This document shows positions 1-9,576 of a stretch of 64,000 bases of DNA, piece by piece; position 1 is the first letter of the stretch, and each line of letters opens with the position of its first letter. The position numbers and the translations under genes are program-made. Source of the stretch: Steroidobacteraceae bacterium (lineage in GTDB: Bacteria > Pseudomonadota > Gammaproteobacteria > Steroidobacterales > Steroidobacteraceae); contig JANWJS010000035.1 in assembly GCA_025451845.1 (NCBI GenBank), forward strand, positions 1-64,000. The letters run 5' to 3'. The notes under the pieces are model-generated. The model saw nothing but the letters and a program-made list of their open reading frames with translations. It did no database searches and had not been told where the DNA came from.

Positions 1-83
1 AGCGGCCCAGGGCCGTTCCCTGGGCCGCGGGATGAAATCCCGTCACAAGGCTGGCCGCGCAAATCGCCGGGAGCGATTTGCGC
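1..83 (+). repeat. Double-hairpin intergenic repeat, copy A
   Basis: Two strong hairpins follow the spoVR stop codon. Hairpin 1 pairs GCGGCCCAGGG (2-12) with CCCTGGGCCGC (18-28) around loop CCGTT. A small one, GGGAT/ATCCC, lies at 29-41. Hairpin 2 pairs GCGCAAATCGC (57-67) with GCGATTTGCGC (73-83). The same two-hairpin arrangement recurs at 31891-31969 and, inverted, at 45450-45523. Neither hairpin has a U-tract, so a role as a simple terminator is doubtful. The element may extend upstream of the window. Confidence 0.7.
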
Positions 84-90
84 CAATACA

Positions 91-1470
91 TTAAGGAGCG
101 GTCAGCTCCAAAGCCAGACCGGCTTGATTGGTGGTGGTGAGCTGCACCGGACGCCGCCACACCCGCTGCAGGTAATCGAGCACCTTGCGGCTACGCTCCA
201 GGTCGAGCCCTCTCGCGTCGAGCGTGTAGTCATGGACCAGCTCCAGCGTGCCGTCATTGCGCACATGCTTGGCCGACACCGTGGGCGCGCCGAAGTTGTA
301 CTTCGGTCCGAGGACCGCCTCGTGCAGGGCCGTCAGGTCCGGCTCCAGTACCTTGATCTGCCCGTCATTGCGCGCGCTGTAGCGGAAGAGGTTGAGCTCT
401 TCAGCCAGCTCCCGCGTGAGGTGGTTGCGCACGAATGCGAAGTCGTCGTCCTGGATCATGATATTGCGCGCCGCCTCCAGTCCTTCCTTCTCGACGATCT
501 TCTCCCACATCGCAAAGCCGAGATGATAGGGGTTGATGCTGAGCGCCACCTGCTGATCCGCTGCCACCGGCCGGACCACGTCGGAGTGACATTTGATCGC
601 ATCCAGATAGGCCTGTTGTGGCACGAACTCCGCCTCCCGCAGCAGCCGCGCGTGCCAGTACGAGGCCCACCCCTCGTTCATGATCTGCGTTGCAAACACC
701 GGATAGAAATAAAACGACTCCTCGCGCACCGCCAGAAAGATGTCCCGCTCCCAGCTTTCCATCTCCGGCGCGTACTGGGCCACGAACCAGAGCAGATCGC
801 GCTCGGAATGGGGCGGGATGGGCGCGCGTTTCTTGTGCTCGACGCCCGTGCTGGCGGCCGCCGGGTCGAGTTGCGCAAAGCGCTTGCGGAAGCCATCTTC
901 CTCGAGTGACTTTTTGTCCTCGACATATTCCGGATAACGCGTGCGGCGCAGAGATTGATCGACGTCGATGTGCTGCTCGAGCGCCAAAGCGGCATCGAGC
1001 ACGGCTTCCACGCGCTGGAGGCCATGCGTTTCGATCGCTTGCTGGATCTGACGGGCGTGGTTGGCGGCGTGCTCGACGATGTGCTCGCTGACTTGTTCCT
1101 GACAGCGTTGGAACAGAAGATTGTTGCGTGAGAAGTCGGCATGGCCCAGCACGTGGGCCGTCACTAGAATATTTTCTGCCAGGCCATTGCTGGAGGCGAG
1201 GTAGGCGTGCCCGGGATTGCCGGGGAAGACGACCTCGAACAGCCGCGAGTGGCCCATGTGGCGCTGGATGAGCTGATAGATATAGCGGACGCCGAAGGAC
1301 CAGTGCGGCATGCGGACCGGTAGGCCGTACACCGCGATCTCCATCATGAACGTATCGGGGACCGCCTCGAAGTCCACGGGGTGAAACTTGAGCCCGGAGC
1401 GGGCCGCCAGCTCCTCAATACGTCGGGTGTAGCTCTGCCAGGTGTTATCTGTCATGAGAGCTGCGGGCAC
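91..1470 (-). CDS. SpoVR/YcgB family protein
   Basis: 459 residues, the usual size for the SpoVR family (E. coli YcgB). Recognisable family stretches include the N-terminal MEIAVYGLPVRMPHWSFG, the NPGHAYLASSN segment, and ESFYFYPVFATQIMNEGWAS in the middle. The biochemical role of the family is not established; it is cytoplasmic and linked to stationary phase and stress together with its partners PrkA and YeaH. It is the third gene of a reverse-strand operon (prkA, yeaH, spoVR) and starts directly after the yeaH stop. The C-terminal part, with a VLDYLQRVWRRPV segment, matches the family's usual tail. A double-hairpin repeat follows the stop. Confidence 0.93.
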   Translation of the reverse strand: MPAALMTDNTWQSYTRRIEELAARSGLKFHPVDFEAVPDTFMMEIAVYGLPVRMPHWSFGVRYIYQLIQRHMGHSRLFEVVFPGNPGHAYLASSNGLAENILVTAHVLGHADFSRNNLLFQRCQEQVSEHIVEHAANHARQIQQAIETHGLQRVEAVLDAALALEQHIDVDQSLRRTRYPEYVEDKKSLEEDGFRKRFAQLDPAAASTGVEHKKRAPIPPHSERDLLWFVAQYAPEMESWERDIFLAVREESFYFYPVFATQIMNEGWASYWHARLLREAEFVPQQAYLDAIKCHSDVVRPVAADQQVALSINPYHLGFAMWEKIVEKEGLEAARNIMIQDDDFAFVRNHLTRELAEELNLFRYSARNDGQIKVLEPDLTALHEAVLGPKYNFGAPTVSAKHVRNDGTLELVHDYTLDARGLDLERSRKVLDYLQRVWRRPVQLTTTNQAGLALELTAP

Positions 1471-2655
1471 TCAGGGTGAGGCGGCCTCCTCGGCGCGGCC
1501 CTCCGCGGAGAAGAAGTGCCGTACGGCACCCCAAACGTCGTCGAAATCGTTGAGCGCGTAACTGCCCGCGGCACAGCCCGCCGCCGACAGATCGGCGAAC
1601 AAGCGCCCGGTCTCGGTGGCAAGCTGCCGCGAGAGTCCGGAGGAGACCTCCACGTAACCGGTGAAGCAGGCATCCTCTGCGATTGCCGACAGGCCCTCGC
1701 GCGCATCCGCGGCGTCGCTCACCGAATTGTCGCCGTCGGAGGCGTAGAAAAGATAGATGTTGCAGCGGTTCGGGTTGTAGCGCTCGTCGATGATCTCCTG
1801 CACTTTGGCGAAGCCGGTCGAGGCCACCGTCCCGCCCGTGCCGCTCACCTGGAAAAACTCGGCCTCCGTGAATTCCCACGCCTCGGTCGTATGGGCGACG
1901 AAGACGGTCTCGAGCGAGCGGTACTCGCGCCTGAGGCCCTGTACCACCCAGAAGAAGAAGGTCTTGGCGAGCTTCCTGTCCCGATCCGACATGCTGCCAG
2001 ACACATCGAGCAGGAAAAACGCCACGGCATGAATTGCCGGCTGGCGCCGGCGGGCGAGTTGCCGGAAGCGCAGGTCCTCGTCGGTGAAGGTGGGGGTCGC
2101 GCCCGGTGCGCCGCGGCGCTTGACCAGCTCCTTGAAGGAGCGGCGCCGGTCGAGGCGGGAGCGCGCGCCGCGTCTGTCCCAGCCCTCACGCACCCATTCG
2201 GAGTCCTCGGAGGGGCCAACGCGCGCCTTGAGGTTGGGAAGCTGCATCTCCTCCCACAACCAATCGACGATGTCGTCGATCTTGAACTCGAGGAGCAGCT
2301 GCACCTCACCCTCGTCCTGCCCTCCCGGACCCTTCTCACCGGGGCCGCGCTGACGGGAAGGGTCGGCCAACACGTCGCCCGGCTTGACCTTGCCTTGGCC
2401 GGCGCCCTGCTGTTCCTCCGGCCGGCGCAGGCGGAAGTGATAGTGCTCCAGCATGCGGATCGGCACCCTTACGGTGCGCGAGCCGCCATTGATCAGTTCC
2501 CCGCCCGCGACGATCTGTGGCAGGTGTTGACGCACCGACTCGCGCACCTTCTCATCGTGGCGCAGCCAGTCGCGCGCACCGCGGGAAAAGAGCTCATACC
2601 ACTTCGCGGCATCCCCGCCCGGCTGTCCGCCGCCGCTCTCGCTGTTCGGAGCCAT
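1471..2655 (-). CDS. YeaH/YhbH family protein (DUF444), vWA-like
   Basis: 394 residues. The N-terminal half is charged and Gly/Glu-rich (roughly residues 1-110). The C-terminal half holds a von Willebrand A-like fold with a MIDAS-type motif DVSGS at residues 217-221 inside VAFFLLDVSGSMSDRD. DUF444 proteins are encoded beside the PrkA/YeaG kinase in many proteobacteria and in Bacillus (YhbH). In E. coli YeaG and YeaH act together in starvation responses. Here it sits between prkA and spoVR with short spacing, so co-transcription is very likely. The metal-binding role is inferred from the motif only. Confidence 0.93.
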   Translation of the reverse strand: MAPNSESGGGQPGGDAAKWYELFSRGARDWLRHDEKVRESVRQHLPQIVAGGELINGGSRTVRVPIRMLEHYHFRLRRPEEQQGAGQGKVKPGDVLADPSRQRGPGEKGPGGQDEGEVQLLLEFKIDDIVDWLWEEMQLPNLKARVGPSEDSEWVREGWDRRGARSRLDRRRSFKELVKRRGAPGATPTFTDEDLRFRQLARRRQPAIHAVAFFLLDVSGSMSDRDRKLAKTFFFWVVQGLRREYRSLETVFVAHTTEAWEFTEAEFFQVSGTGGTVASTGFAKVQEIIDERYNPNRCNIYLFYASDGDNSVSDAADAREGLSAIAEDACFTGYVEVSSGLSRQLATETGRLFADLSAAGCAAGSYALNDFDDVWGAVRHFFSAEGRAEEAASP

Positions 2656-2687
2656 GATCTACTGGTACTCCTTTTTGCGCCTGCGCG

Positions 2688-4646
2688 CTACTCCTGCGCG
2701 AGCAACGTGGTGACGTAGCTCAAGGCTTCCTTGGCGCTGTGCTCATCGTAGCCGTACTCGGTGATGAGGCGTTGTTGCACGGCCGAGATCTTCTGTCGCG
2801 CGTCATCGTCCGGACGCGCCGCCGAAGTGACGAGCCTGAGGACATCGCGCCGCTCTTCGAAGAGGTATTGCTCGATCGCTTCGCGCATGCGGGCGTGGCT
2901 CCCGAGCTTGAACTTCTCGCCGGCCTTGAAGGCCACCATTGCCTTGCGCACCACCTCCTGCCGGAAGGAGAGCTTGCCGGAGTCGGAGACCTTGATCTTC
3001 TCCTCCACGGAGCGCAGGAAGCGCTCATCGGCGGGCCGGGTCTCCCCCGTAATGGGATCGGTGACCTGGCGATGGTCGAGCGAGGCTTCCACCTCATCGA
3101 GGTACTTCTCAAGAAGCTGCTGCGCCTCCTCTTCGAAAGAGGCGAACATCGCGCGGTGGACGTCCTCCTTGACCCAGCGGTTGTAGAACTCCTTGCGCGC
3201 GGTGACCAGGTGGTCGATCCACGCCTTCTTGTGCTTCGCCTCCATCCGGGCGTCGCTCTCGATCCCGTCCTTGAGTGCGAGCAGCAACTCCATACTGGTC
3301 AGGCTGTGGGCCGTGCCCCGCGTGATGGCGTTGGAAATGGCATTGATGATGAATCGGGGGCTGACACCGGTCATGCCCTCATCCGGCGCCTCACTGTGCA
3401 GGCGCGAGGCCTCGGTCTCCGGCACGCCCTCGACTGCCTCGCCGGCGTAGAGGCGCAGCTTCTTGGCAACGTCGAGACCCTCGCGCTCCGGCTTCGTCAG
3501 TCGTGTCAGGATGGCAAAGACAGCAGCCAGGTTGAGGACGTGCGGATCCAGGTGCACGTTGCGGAATGCAGGCGCGCCGGACACGAGCTTCTGATAGATG
3601 CGTGACTCGTCCCGGTATGAGAGCGCGTAGGGGACCTTGATGATCACCATGCGATCGAGCAGCGCCTCGTTCTCCTTCTCCTGCAGGAACTTGTGGAATT
3701 CCGCGAGGTTCGTATGTGCGAGGATGGTCTCGTCGACGTGGATCAGCGGGAAGCGGGAGACCTTGACGTTTTTCTCCTGCGTGAGGGTGAGGAGGAGGTA
3801 GAGGAACTCCCGCTTCACCTTCAGGATCTCGATCATTTCGAGGACGCCACGGCTCGCGGCATACACCGCGCCGGACCACGACCAGGCGCGCGGATCGCCC
3901 TCGTCGCCGATCTGTGCGACCTTGGCAAGGTCGACCGAGCCCACGAGGTCGGCGATGTCGGCGGTTGTAGGATCGTGGGGCGCGTAAGTGCCGATGCCGG
4001 AGCGCGAGGCTTCCGACAGGAAGATGCGCTCCACGGGCATGCGCACGAAGTCGCCTTCGACTTCCCGCTCCACGTAATCGCGCGCCCAGGGCGACAGCTC
4101 GCCCTGGATCGTGACGCCGTAGCGTTCGCGGAACTCCGGCCGCAGACTCGCTGGGATGAGGTTCAACGGGCTTTCGCGCAGTGGCGAGCCCTTGATCGCG
4201 TAGAGCGCGCCCTCTTCGGTGCGGCTGTATTCTTCCAGCTCGCGCTTCAACAGGATGGCCATCGTCGACTTGCCGCCGGAAGGGGGACCCAGCAGCAGCA
4301 GCAGCCGGCGGCCGACGTCGGATCCGGCGGCGGCGGCCTTGAAGTAATCGACGACACGCGACAGCGGCTCGTCGATGCCAAACAGCTCTCGCTTGAAGAG
4401 TTCCCTCGCCCGCACGCTCTCGCCGGCGTCGGGCTGCGCAGTGCGTCCATGCCAGCGTAGCATGTCCCAGATGTATTCGTGGCTCGTGCGGGCCAGCGCC
4501 GCGGGGTTCGCGGGCAGGATGTCGGCGAGAAATTCGCCGAAAGTGCCTTCCCAGCGCTGGGCTCGATGCAGTCGGCTGAAGGAGCTCAGCGACTCGATGA
4601 AGGCGGAGTGGCTCGTCGATTCCGGGTCAGCAGAAAGCGATCGCAT
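2688..4646 (-). CDS. prkA: PrkA/YeaG family serine protein kinase (AAA+)
   Basis: 652 residues. The N-terminal AAA+ domain has a Walker A motif GPPSGGKS at residues 120-127, preceded by the PrkA-typical ELFGIDEPLSRVVDYFKAAA. The C-terminal half is the PrkA kinase-like region, with the conserved run SPRFIINAISNAI near residue 430. PrkA/YeaG proteins are described as serine kinases, and some members have ATP-dependent protease activity. The start ATG is preceded by GGGAGGGAAGGACG, a strong ribosome site. First gene of the operon with yeaH and spoVR. No promoter could be assigned with confidence in the upstream 600 bp. Confidence 0.94.
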   Translation of the reverse strand: MRSLSADPESTSHSAFIESLSSFSRLHRAQRWEGTFGEFLADILPANPAALARTSHEYIWDMLRWHGRTAQPDAGESVRARELFKRELFGIDEPLSRVVDYFKAAAAGSDVGRRLLLLLGPPSGGKSTMAILLKRELEEYSRTEEGALYAIKGSPLRESPLNLIPASLRPEFRERYGVTIQGELSPWARDYVEREVEGDFVRMPVERIFLSEASRSGIGTYAPHDPTTADIADLVGSVDLAKVAQIGDEGDPRAWSWSGAVYAASRGVLEMIEILKVKREFLYLLLTLTQEKNVKVSRFPLIHVDETILAHTNLAEFHKFLQEKENEALLDRMVIIKVPYALSYRDESRIYQKLVSGAPAFRNVHLDPHVLNLAAVFAILTRLTKPEREGLDVAKKLRLYAGEAVEGVPETEASRLHSEAPDEGMTGVSPRFIINAISNAITRGTAHSLTSMELLLALKDGIESDARMEAKHKKAWIDHLVTARKEFYNRWVKEDVHRAMFASFEEEAQQLLEKYLDEVEASLDHRQVTDPITGETRPADERFLRSVEEKIKVSDSGKLSFRQEVVRKAMVAFKAGEKFKLGSHARMREAIEQYLFEERRDVLRLVTSAARPDDDARQKISAVQQRLITEYGYDEHSAKEALSYVTTLLAQE

Positions 4647-5246
4647 CGTCCTTCCCTCCCGTTTCAGTTCGTGGCCCTATGAAGGATGAACCGGGCGGCC
4701 AACGATGCCAGCGCGACAGGACCAGACGATGAGTCAACGCTGTGCACGGGGCGTGGTGGCGCTCGATTTCCCGGTCTCGCTACATCTAAGACGGTCATGA
4801 CAGCGGATCGTTCAACCGTTTCACGGCGCGCCTCGCGCCTCGCACATGCGGCTCTCAGGGGTGTACGTCGCGTCTCGGTGTACACGGAGCTCAGAAGCGG
4901 CACTGTCGGGAATAGAGCAAAATGCATGCCCAGTTGTGCGGGAAGGCGGCGACAAGGCGAACGGGTCCGCGCGCATGGGGACATCTTATGTTCTGTCCGC
5001 GGCCTGCGCTACTGCGCACAAGGTCCGAAAGCGAGCACTGCTTCAGAGTTTCCGCGATGCACTGTCGCGTCTCCCGGACAGGCCTGTCGTTACTGTGAAC
5101 TGCGGCACTGCGGGACGTCAGCCGCGCAATATGCTCCATAAAACCGCGTTTTGCGTGCGTTATCAAGCGGGTGGGCGCTCGATTGCCGGGACCTCAAGGC
5201 AGATCGTGCGCGCAAGAGCTCAATTTTGAGCGTGGAGACACGAGCA
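4647..5246. other. Intergenic region between prkA and the TonB/chemosensory operon
   Basis: About 600 bp between two divergent operons. Short open frames here have no recognisable protein features and poor start contexts, so I call no gene. GTGTAC occurs twice (near 4859 and 4877), 18 bp apart, the second within GTGTACAC; this could be a regulator site but nothing confirms it. Promoters of both flanking operons must lie here or just inside it. Confidence 0.4.
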
Positions 5247-7391
5247 GTGGCCAATCCAGCATCGAGTGCGCCTCGGAACCACGAATCCGGCAATGCCGGA
5301 AGTTCGACGCAGACGCCATCCCCCACGCAGCGGCCGACAGTCGATCTGACGGTGCTGACCGATCGTGATGATTTCCTGCTCGAGCTGGGAGAGGCGCTCG
5401 GCGGCCAGGCGTCGGTCAATCCTGTCGACTCGATCGACAACGCGGTCGTCCAACTTGCGAGCACGAAGCGCGGGCAGATGCTGGTGATCGATGCCCGTAC
5501 CACGTCCGACGTCCGCGCGGATGTGCAGCGCGCTGCGCAGCAGACGCCCAACGCAGTAGTCGTGGTGTTTGCGGAGGCGGATTCGGAGAAGCAGATCGCC
5601 TCCGCGGTCAAGGGCACGCCCGTCTTTGCGGTGCTGACGATCCCGATCGAGGGGGCGAAAACAACGGCAGTCCTGGACGCTGCAATTGCGGATGCCGTGA
5701 ATCGCAGCGCCGCCGCGCGCGGCACCGGTACGGAGCGGCCCGGCTCGGCCGCGACCGTGACGCTCGATGCGTTCCGGCCCGCCATGTCCTATTCCACCGC
5801 AAGGGAGCCCCAGGAGCCGGAACAAGGTGGCCGCAAGTGGGTCTTGTGGGCCGGCCTAGCGGTCGCGGTCATTGCCGTTGCGGCGGGCGGTGCCTGGTAC
5901 TTCACCCATGGCAAGACAGCGTCCGGCCCCGCCTCCGTGGCCTCTGGCGCCACCGCTTCGCACACCGGGACGCCGGCGCAAAGCGCAGCGGTCCTCCCGC
6001 AGCCTGCCGTCGATACATCGATCGTGGCGGGCCAAGTCGATGATCTGCTTGAGAAAGCGCGGCGCGCCATCCGCGATCGCCGCTATACCGCTCCCACGGG
6101 CGACAATGCGCTCGTTTATTACCGGTCCGCCTTGGCCGCGGATCCCACAAACGGTGAGGCGAAAGACGGCTTGCGGCGAGTCGGCGACGTCCTGATCTCA
6201 AGATTCAACGATGCCATGTCGGGCACTCACTACGGAGACGCCGCCCTGGCACTGGCCACCCTGAAGCTTGCGGAGCCTTCGGACTCCCACGTAAGCCCCT
6301 TCCAGCTGCAGCTCTCAACCGCTGAGATCTCCAAGGCTATCGGCGACGGTAATGCCGACCGCGCTGCCGCACTGCTGCGCCAGGTAGAGCAGTCCGGTGC
6401 GGTACCGGCGGCACAGCTTGCGACGTGGCGCGCCCAGCTCGCGCGCCTACAGCAGGCTGATAAAGTGCAGAGCCTGTCGGCGCTCGTACTGGATCGCATC
6501 CGCAGTGACGAGCTGACCAGTCCGACAGGCGATAGCGCACAAGCCTATCTCACGCAGCTGCGCGCTGCGGCGCCCACCGCGCCGGCGACAGAGCGGGCCG
6601 CGAACGCGCTCACCACCGCCTTCTTCGCCAAGGCACGGCAGGACGCCATCGCCGGCGACACCGTCGGCGAGGGCCGCTGGCTTGCCGGCGCCCGTGCCAA
6701 CGGCGCCTCAGCTACGGACGTCGCGGAATTTCAGCGCCAGCTCTCCAGCGCACAGGCCAAGGCCGCGCATGTGAAAACCGAGGGGCTGGCATCCCTCGTT
6801 CGGCAGCGCCTGAGCAGTGGAGCGCTGACTTCTCCTGTCGGCGACAGCGCTGCGGACTACCTGCAGCAACTCGAGGGGAGCCATCCCACGGGATCCGCTC
6901 AGGCCGCGGCCGCTCAGGAACGAAGCACGCTGGCCGCAAAGCTGCTCGCACGGGCCCGCTCCGAGATGCGCTCCGGGCAAACGGCACAAGGCAACGCCGA
7001 TCTGGCGGCTGCGACCAGCTGGGGCGCCAGCATGGCCGCCATTGCCGCGGTGCAACGCGTGAGCTCGGCCTCGCAGGCCCAGCCGCAGGCTGCCGCGGGT
7101 CCTGACTTACAGGCACTGGCCAATCAGTTGCAGCGCACACGGTACGTCGCCCCTGAGTATCCCGATGGCGCGCTGTCCAATCGAATCAGCGGCGCCGTGA
7201 CGGTGCAGTACGTCGTGGACAAAAAGGGATATACGAAGGACGTGAAGGTGGTCGAGTCAACCCCGAATAGGATGTTCGACAGTGCCGCAACGGACGCGAT
7301 CCGGCGCTGGCGCTATCGTCCCGCGACATACAAAGGTCAGCCCGTCGAGGTGCCCGTCCGTACGCGCATCCGCTTCGAGCTGCCGAACTAG
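5247..7391 (+). CDS. Pseudo-receiver / TonB fusion protein (energy transducer TonB)
   Basis: 714 residues from GTG 5247, chosen because GGAGA lies 8 bases upstream. Domains: a receiver-like alpha/beta domain at about residues 32-145 (starts VDLTVLTDRDDF; contains MLVIDARTT), one membrane helix at about 198-218, a long Ala-rich periplasmic part with three copies of a motif like LTSPTGDSAxxYLxxL (about residues 279, 422, 526), and a TonB C-terminal domain (about 634-714, with SGAVTVQYVVDKKGYTKDVK). The N-terminal domain faces the cytoplasm and the TonB domain the periplasm. The receiver lacks a clear acidic pocket, so phosphorylation is doubtful. First gene of a run with a CheA-like kinase, CheY and CheX, suggesting a chemosensory output coupled to the envelope. 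This link is inference. Confidence 0.8.
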   Translation: MANPASSAPRNHESGNAGSSTQTPSPTQRPTVDLTVLTDRDDFLLELGEALGGQASVNPVDSIDNAVVQLASTKRGQMLVIDARTTSDVRADVQRAAQQTPNAVVVVFAEADSEKQIASAVKGTPVFAVLTIPIEGAKTTAVLDAAIADAVNRSAAARGTGTERPGSAATVTLDAFRPAMSYSTAREPQEPEQGGRKWVLWAGLAVAVIAVAAGGAWYFTHGKTASGPASVASGATASHTGTPAQSAAVLPQPAVDTSIVAGQVDDLLEKARRAIRDRRYTAPTGDNALVYYRSALAADPTNGEAKDGLRRVGDVLISRFNDAMSGTHYGDAALALATLKLAEPSDSHVSPFQLQLSTAEISKAIGDGNADRAAALLRQVEQSGAVPAAQLATWRAQLARLQQADKVQSLSALVLDRIRSDELTSPTGDSAQAYLTQLRAAAPTAPATERAANALTTAFFAKARQDAIAGDTVGEGRWLAGARANGASATDVAEFQRQLSSAQAKAAHVKTEGLASLVRQRLSSGALTSPVGDSAADYLQQLEGSHPTGSAQAAAAQERSTLAAKLLARARSEMRSGQTAQGNADLAAATSWGASMAAIAAVQRVSSASQAQPQAAAGPDLQALANQLQRTRYVAPEYPDGALSNRISGAVTVQYVVDKKGYTKDVKVVESTPNRMFDSAATDAIRRWRYRPATYKGQPVEVPVRTRIRFELPN

Positions 7392-7420
7392 TTCTCATCA
7401 GGCCGTCAGGGAAACAAAAC

Positions 7421-9559
7421 ATGAAAGTCGCAGGCGCAGATCGCAACCGCCGGCTGATCACGGCCGGCGCGGGTACGGCCCTCGCCGTGGCCATGGGCCT
7501 CGCCTTGCTCGCGGGCTTCAGGCTGGCGACCCAAATTCGATCCAGCATCACCGCCCTGCAGGCCGCAAGCGAGCTGCAGACTTACCCGGGCGTCATCTCC
7601 CAGCAGCTGACCGCTTTGCGCGAGCGGCTGGAGACGCGTGAGTACACAGGCCAAGCGCACGCAGAGCTCACGGGCACGGTACAACGCTTTAATGACGACA
7701 TCCAGCTGCTCACGAAACGCCGCGGCGGGCAGTCCCCGCAGCTGCAAGCGGCAGTGCAGTCGTGGCAGGCGTACACCCCTGTGCTCGCTCCCGTCATCGC
7801 CTTCTCCGGTGAGCCATACATCGACACCGATTCCGGCAGCTCGCTGTCCGAGAGCGGCAAGATGTACTACGACAACGTGCGCCAGGCACAGCTGCTGGCC
7901 AAGCAGAACGTTGGCGTGCTGCACCGGCTGCTCACCGCGGTGAGCGGCTCGCTCGAGACGCAGACTTCGGGCGCCGCCGCACGGCTACGGGCGCTGCTCT
8001 CGGGCGGCGTGCTCGCGGCACTGGCGCTTGCCGCAGCCGCCGCGTACCTGCAGCTCACGCGCGCCAAGCACGAGCGTGCCGCGCGTGAGGCGCAGGATCA
8101 GACTCGCGACATCCTGAAGACGGTGCGCGAGGGCTTCTTCCTGCTCGATGCCGACTACAAGATCGGCTCCGTCTGGTCGGAGGCGCTGACGCACATCTTC
8201 AGCCGCAATGACTTCGCCGGCTTATCGTTCGAGAAGCTGCTCGAGGATCGGGTGCCGGCCGCCACGCTGGCGACGGCGGTGAAGTACATCAAGCTGCTCT
8301 GGGGCGATCGGGCGCACGAGAACCTGATGAAGAGCATCAACCCTCTCGGGCAGCTCGAGATCGTCATGGACAACGGTCGCGGCGGCAAGGAAACCCGCTA
8401 TCTGCAGTTCGACTTCCACCGCGTGGTAGGCCCCAAGGGCGGCGTCAAGCACGTGCTCTGTTCCGTGGGCGACATCACTTCCAACGTGCTGCTCGCGAAG
8501 GAGCTGCAGGAGGCGCAGGAGAACGCGAACGCGCAGGTCGACATGATGGTCGGCATGCTGCATGTCGATCCGTTGCAGCTCGGCTCCTTCCTCGATACGA
8601 CCGAGACCGGGCTGCAGCTCATCAACGCGATCCTCAAGGAGCCGGCGCGCACCGACGGGGAGTTCCGCAAGAAGCTCGGCGGCCTCTTCCGCGAGCTGCA
8701 CTCCATCAAGGGCGAGGCGTCGGCCTTGAACCTGATGAGCATCGCTCACCGGGTGCATCAACTCGAGGACATGGTGAGCGAGCTGAAGAAGCGAGCGGAG
8801 ATCTCCGGCAACGACTTTCTGCCGATGGTGCTGAAGCTCGATGATCTGCTGGCGCACCTGCGCGGCGTGCGGGAGATGGCAACACGGCTCTCTGCGCTAA
8901 AGGATCCGTCGCCTGCGGCCGACGGGGGCGCGGCGCGAAAAGGCGCGCAGCCGGGCAAGGCCGCTGGGCTGGCCCGCGGCCGCACCGGTGAAGACATCTC
9001 GCCCACGCTGCAGGCGCTTGCCGAGAAGCTGGCGAAGGATCATCACAAGACCTTCAAGCTGACACTGGCAGGCCTCGCGGACGTACCGGCTCCGTACGTT
9101 GCGACGGTGAAGGACTGCGTCATTCAGATGCTGCGCAATTCTGCGGTGCACGGTATCGAGTCGAGCGAGGCGCGCCGTGCCCTGGCGAAGGCGGACGTCG
9201 GCGCGGTGCGCGTCGACTTCCACCGCTCAGGCGACGGGTACGAGCTGGTGTTCGAGGATGACGGCGCCGGCATCTCGCCACAGGCGTTGAAGGAGGCTGC
9301 CGTGCGAAAAAATTTCATCAGCGCTGAGGAAGCGGCTTCGATGGATACCCGAGCGGCCATGGCTCTCATCTTCCGTCCCGGATTCTCGACGCAGGAGGAG
9401 GTGACCATGGACGCTGGAAGAGGCGTCGGCATGGATGTCGTCGCGCGCACGGTTTACGGTCTCGGCGGGAAGATCGGGGTGAGTACCAACCCAGGCCGGT
9501 TCACGCGCTTCAAGATCGTCCTGCCCGCCGCGGAAGCGGCGAGCTCGGCGGTAGCCTGA
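7421..9559 (+). CDS. Membrane CheA-like hybrid histidine kinase (PAS, HPt, HATPase)
   Basis: 712 residues. A first membrane helix at about 10-33 and a second at about 192-212 flank a periplasmic region. A PAS-like domain follows (about 225-330; VREGFFLLDADYKIGSVWSEAL). An HPt domain carries the phospho-accepting His427 in ELHSIKGEA. A CheA-type HATPase has N-box RNSAVHGIE, G1 EDDGAGIS, and the GFST and GRGVGMDVV motifs. The CheW-like P5 regulatory domain of CheA is absent: the protein ends soon after the ATPase. It is therefore a transmembrane sensor kinase built from CheA parts. It follows the TonB fusion by 29 bp and precedes cheY- and cheX-like genes, its likely phospho-partners. Confidence 0.87.
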   Translation: MKVAGADRNRRLITAGAGTALAVAMGLALLAGFRLATQIRSSITALQAASELQTYPGVISQQLTALRERLETREYTGQAHAELTGTVQRFNDDIQLLTKRRGGQSPQLQAAVQSWQAYTPVLAPVIAFSGEPYIDTDSGSSLSESGKMYYDNVRQAQLLAKQNVGVLHRLLTAVSGSLETQTSGAAARLRALLSGGVLAALALAAAAAYLQLTRAKHERAAREAQDQTRDILKTVREGFFLLDADYKIGSVWSEALTHIFSRNDFAGLSFEKLLEDRVPAATLATAVKYIKLLWGDRAHENLMKSINPLGQLEIVMDNGRGGKETRYLQFDFHRVVGPKGGVKHVLCSVGDITSNVLLAKELQEAQENANAQVDMMVGMLHVDPLQLGSFLDTTETGLQLINAILKEPARTDGEFRKKLGGLFRELHSIKGEASALNLMSIAHRVHQLEDMVSELKKRAEISGNDFLPMVLKLDDLLAHLRGVREMATRLSALKDPSPAADGGAARKGAQPGKAAGLARGRTGEDISPTLQALAEKLAKDHHKTFKLTLAGLADVPAPYVATVKDCVIQMLRNSAVHGIESSEARRALAKADVGAVRVDFHRSGDGYELVFEDDGAGISPQALKEAAVRKNFISAEEAASMDTRAAMALIFRPGFSTQEEVTMDAGRGVGMDVVARTVYGLGGKIGVSTNPGRFTRFKIVLPAAEAASSAVA

Positions 9560-9576
9560 AAGGGAAGGGAGAGCGC

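Noticed and set aside
4686..5229. Small forward frames between prkA and the TonB gene
   Set aside because: No protein features, three overlapping frames equally open, no ribosome sites.
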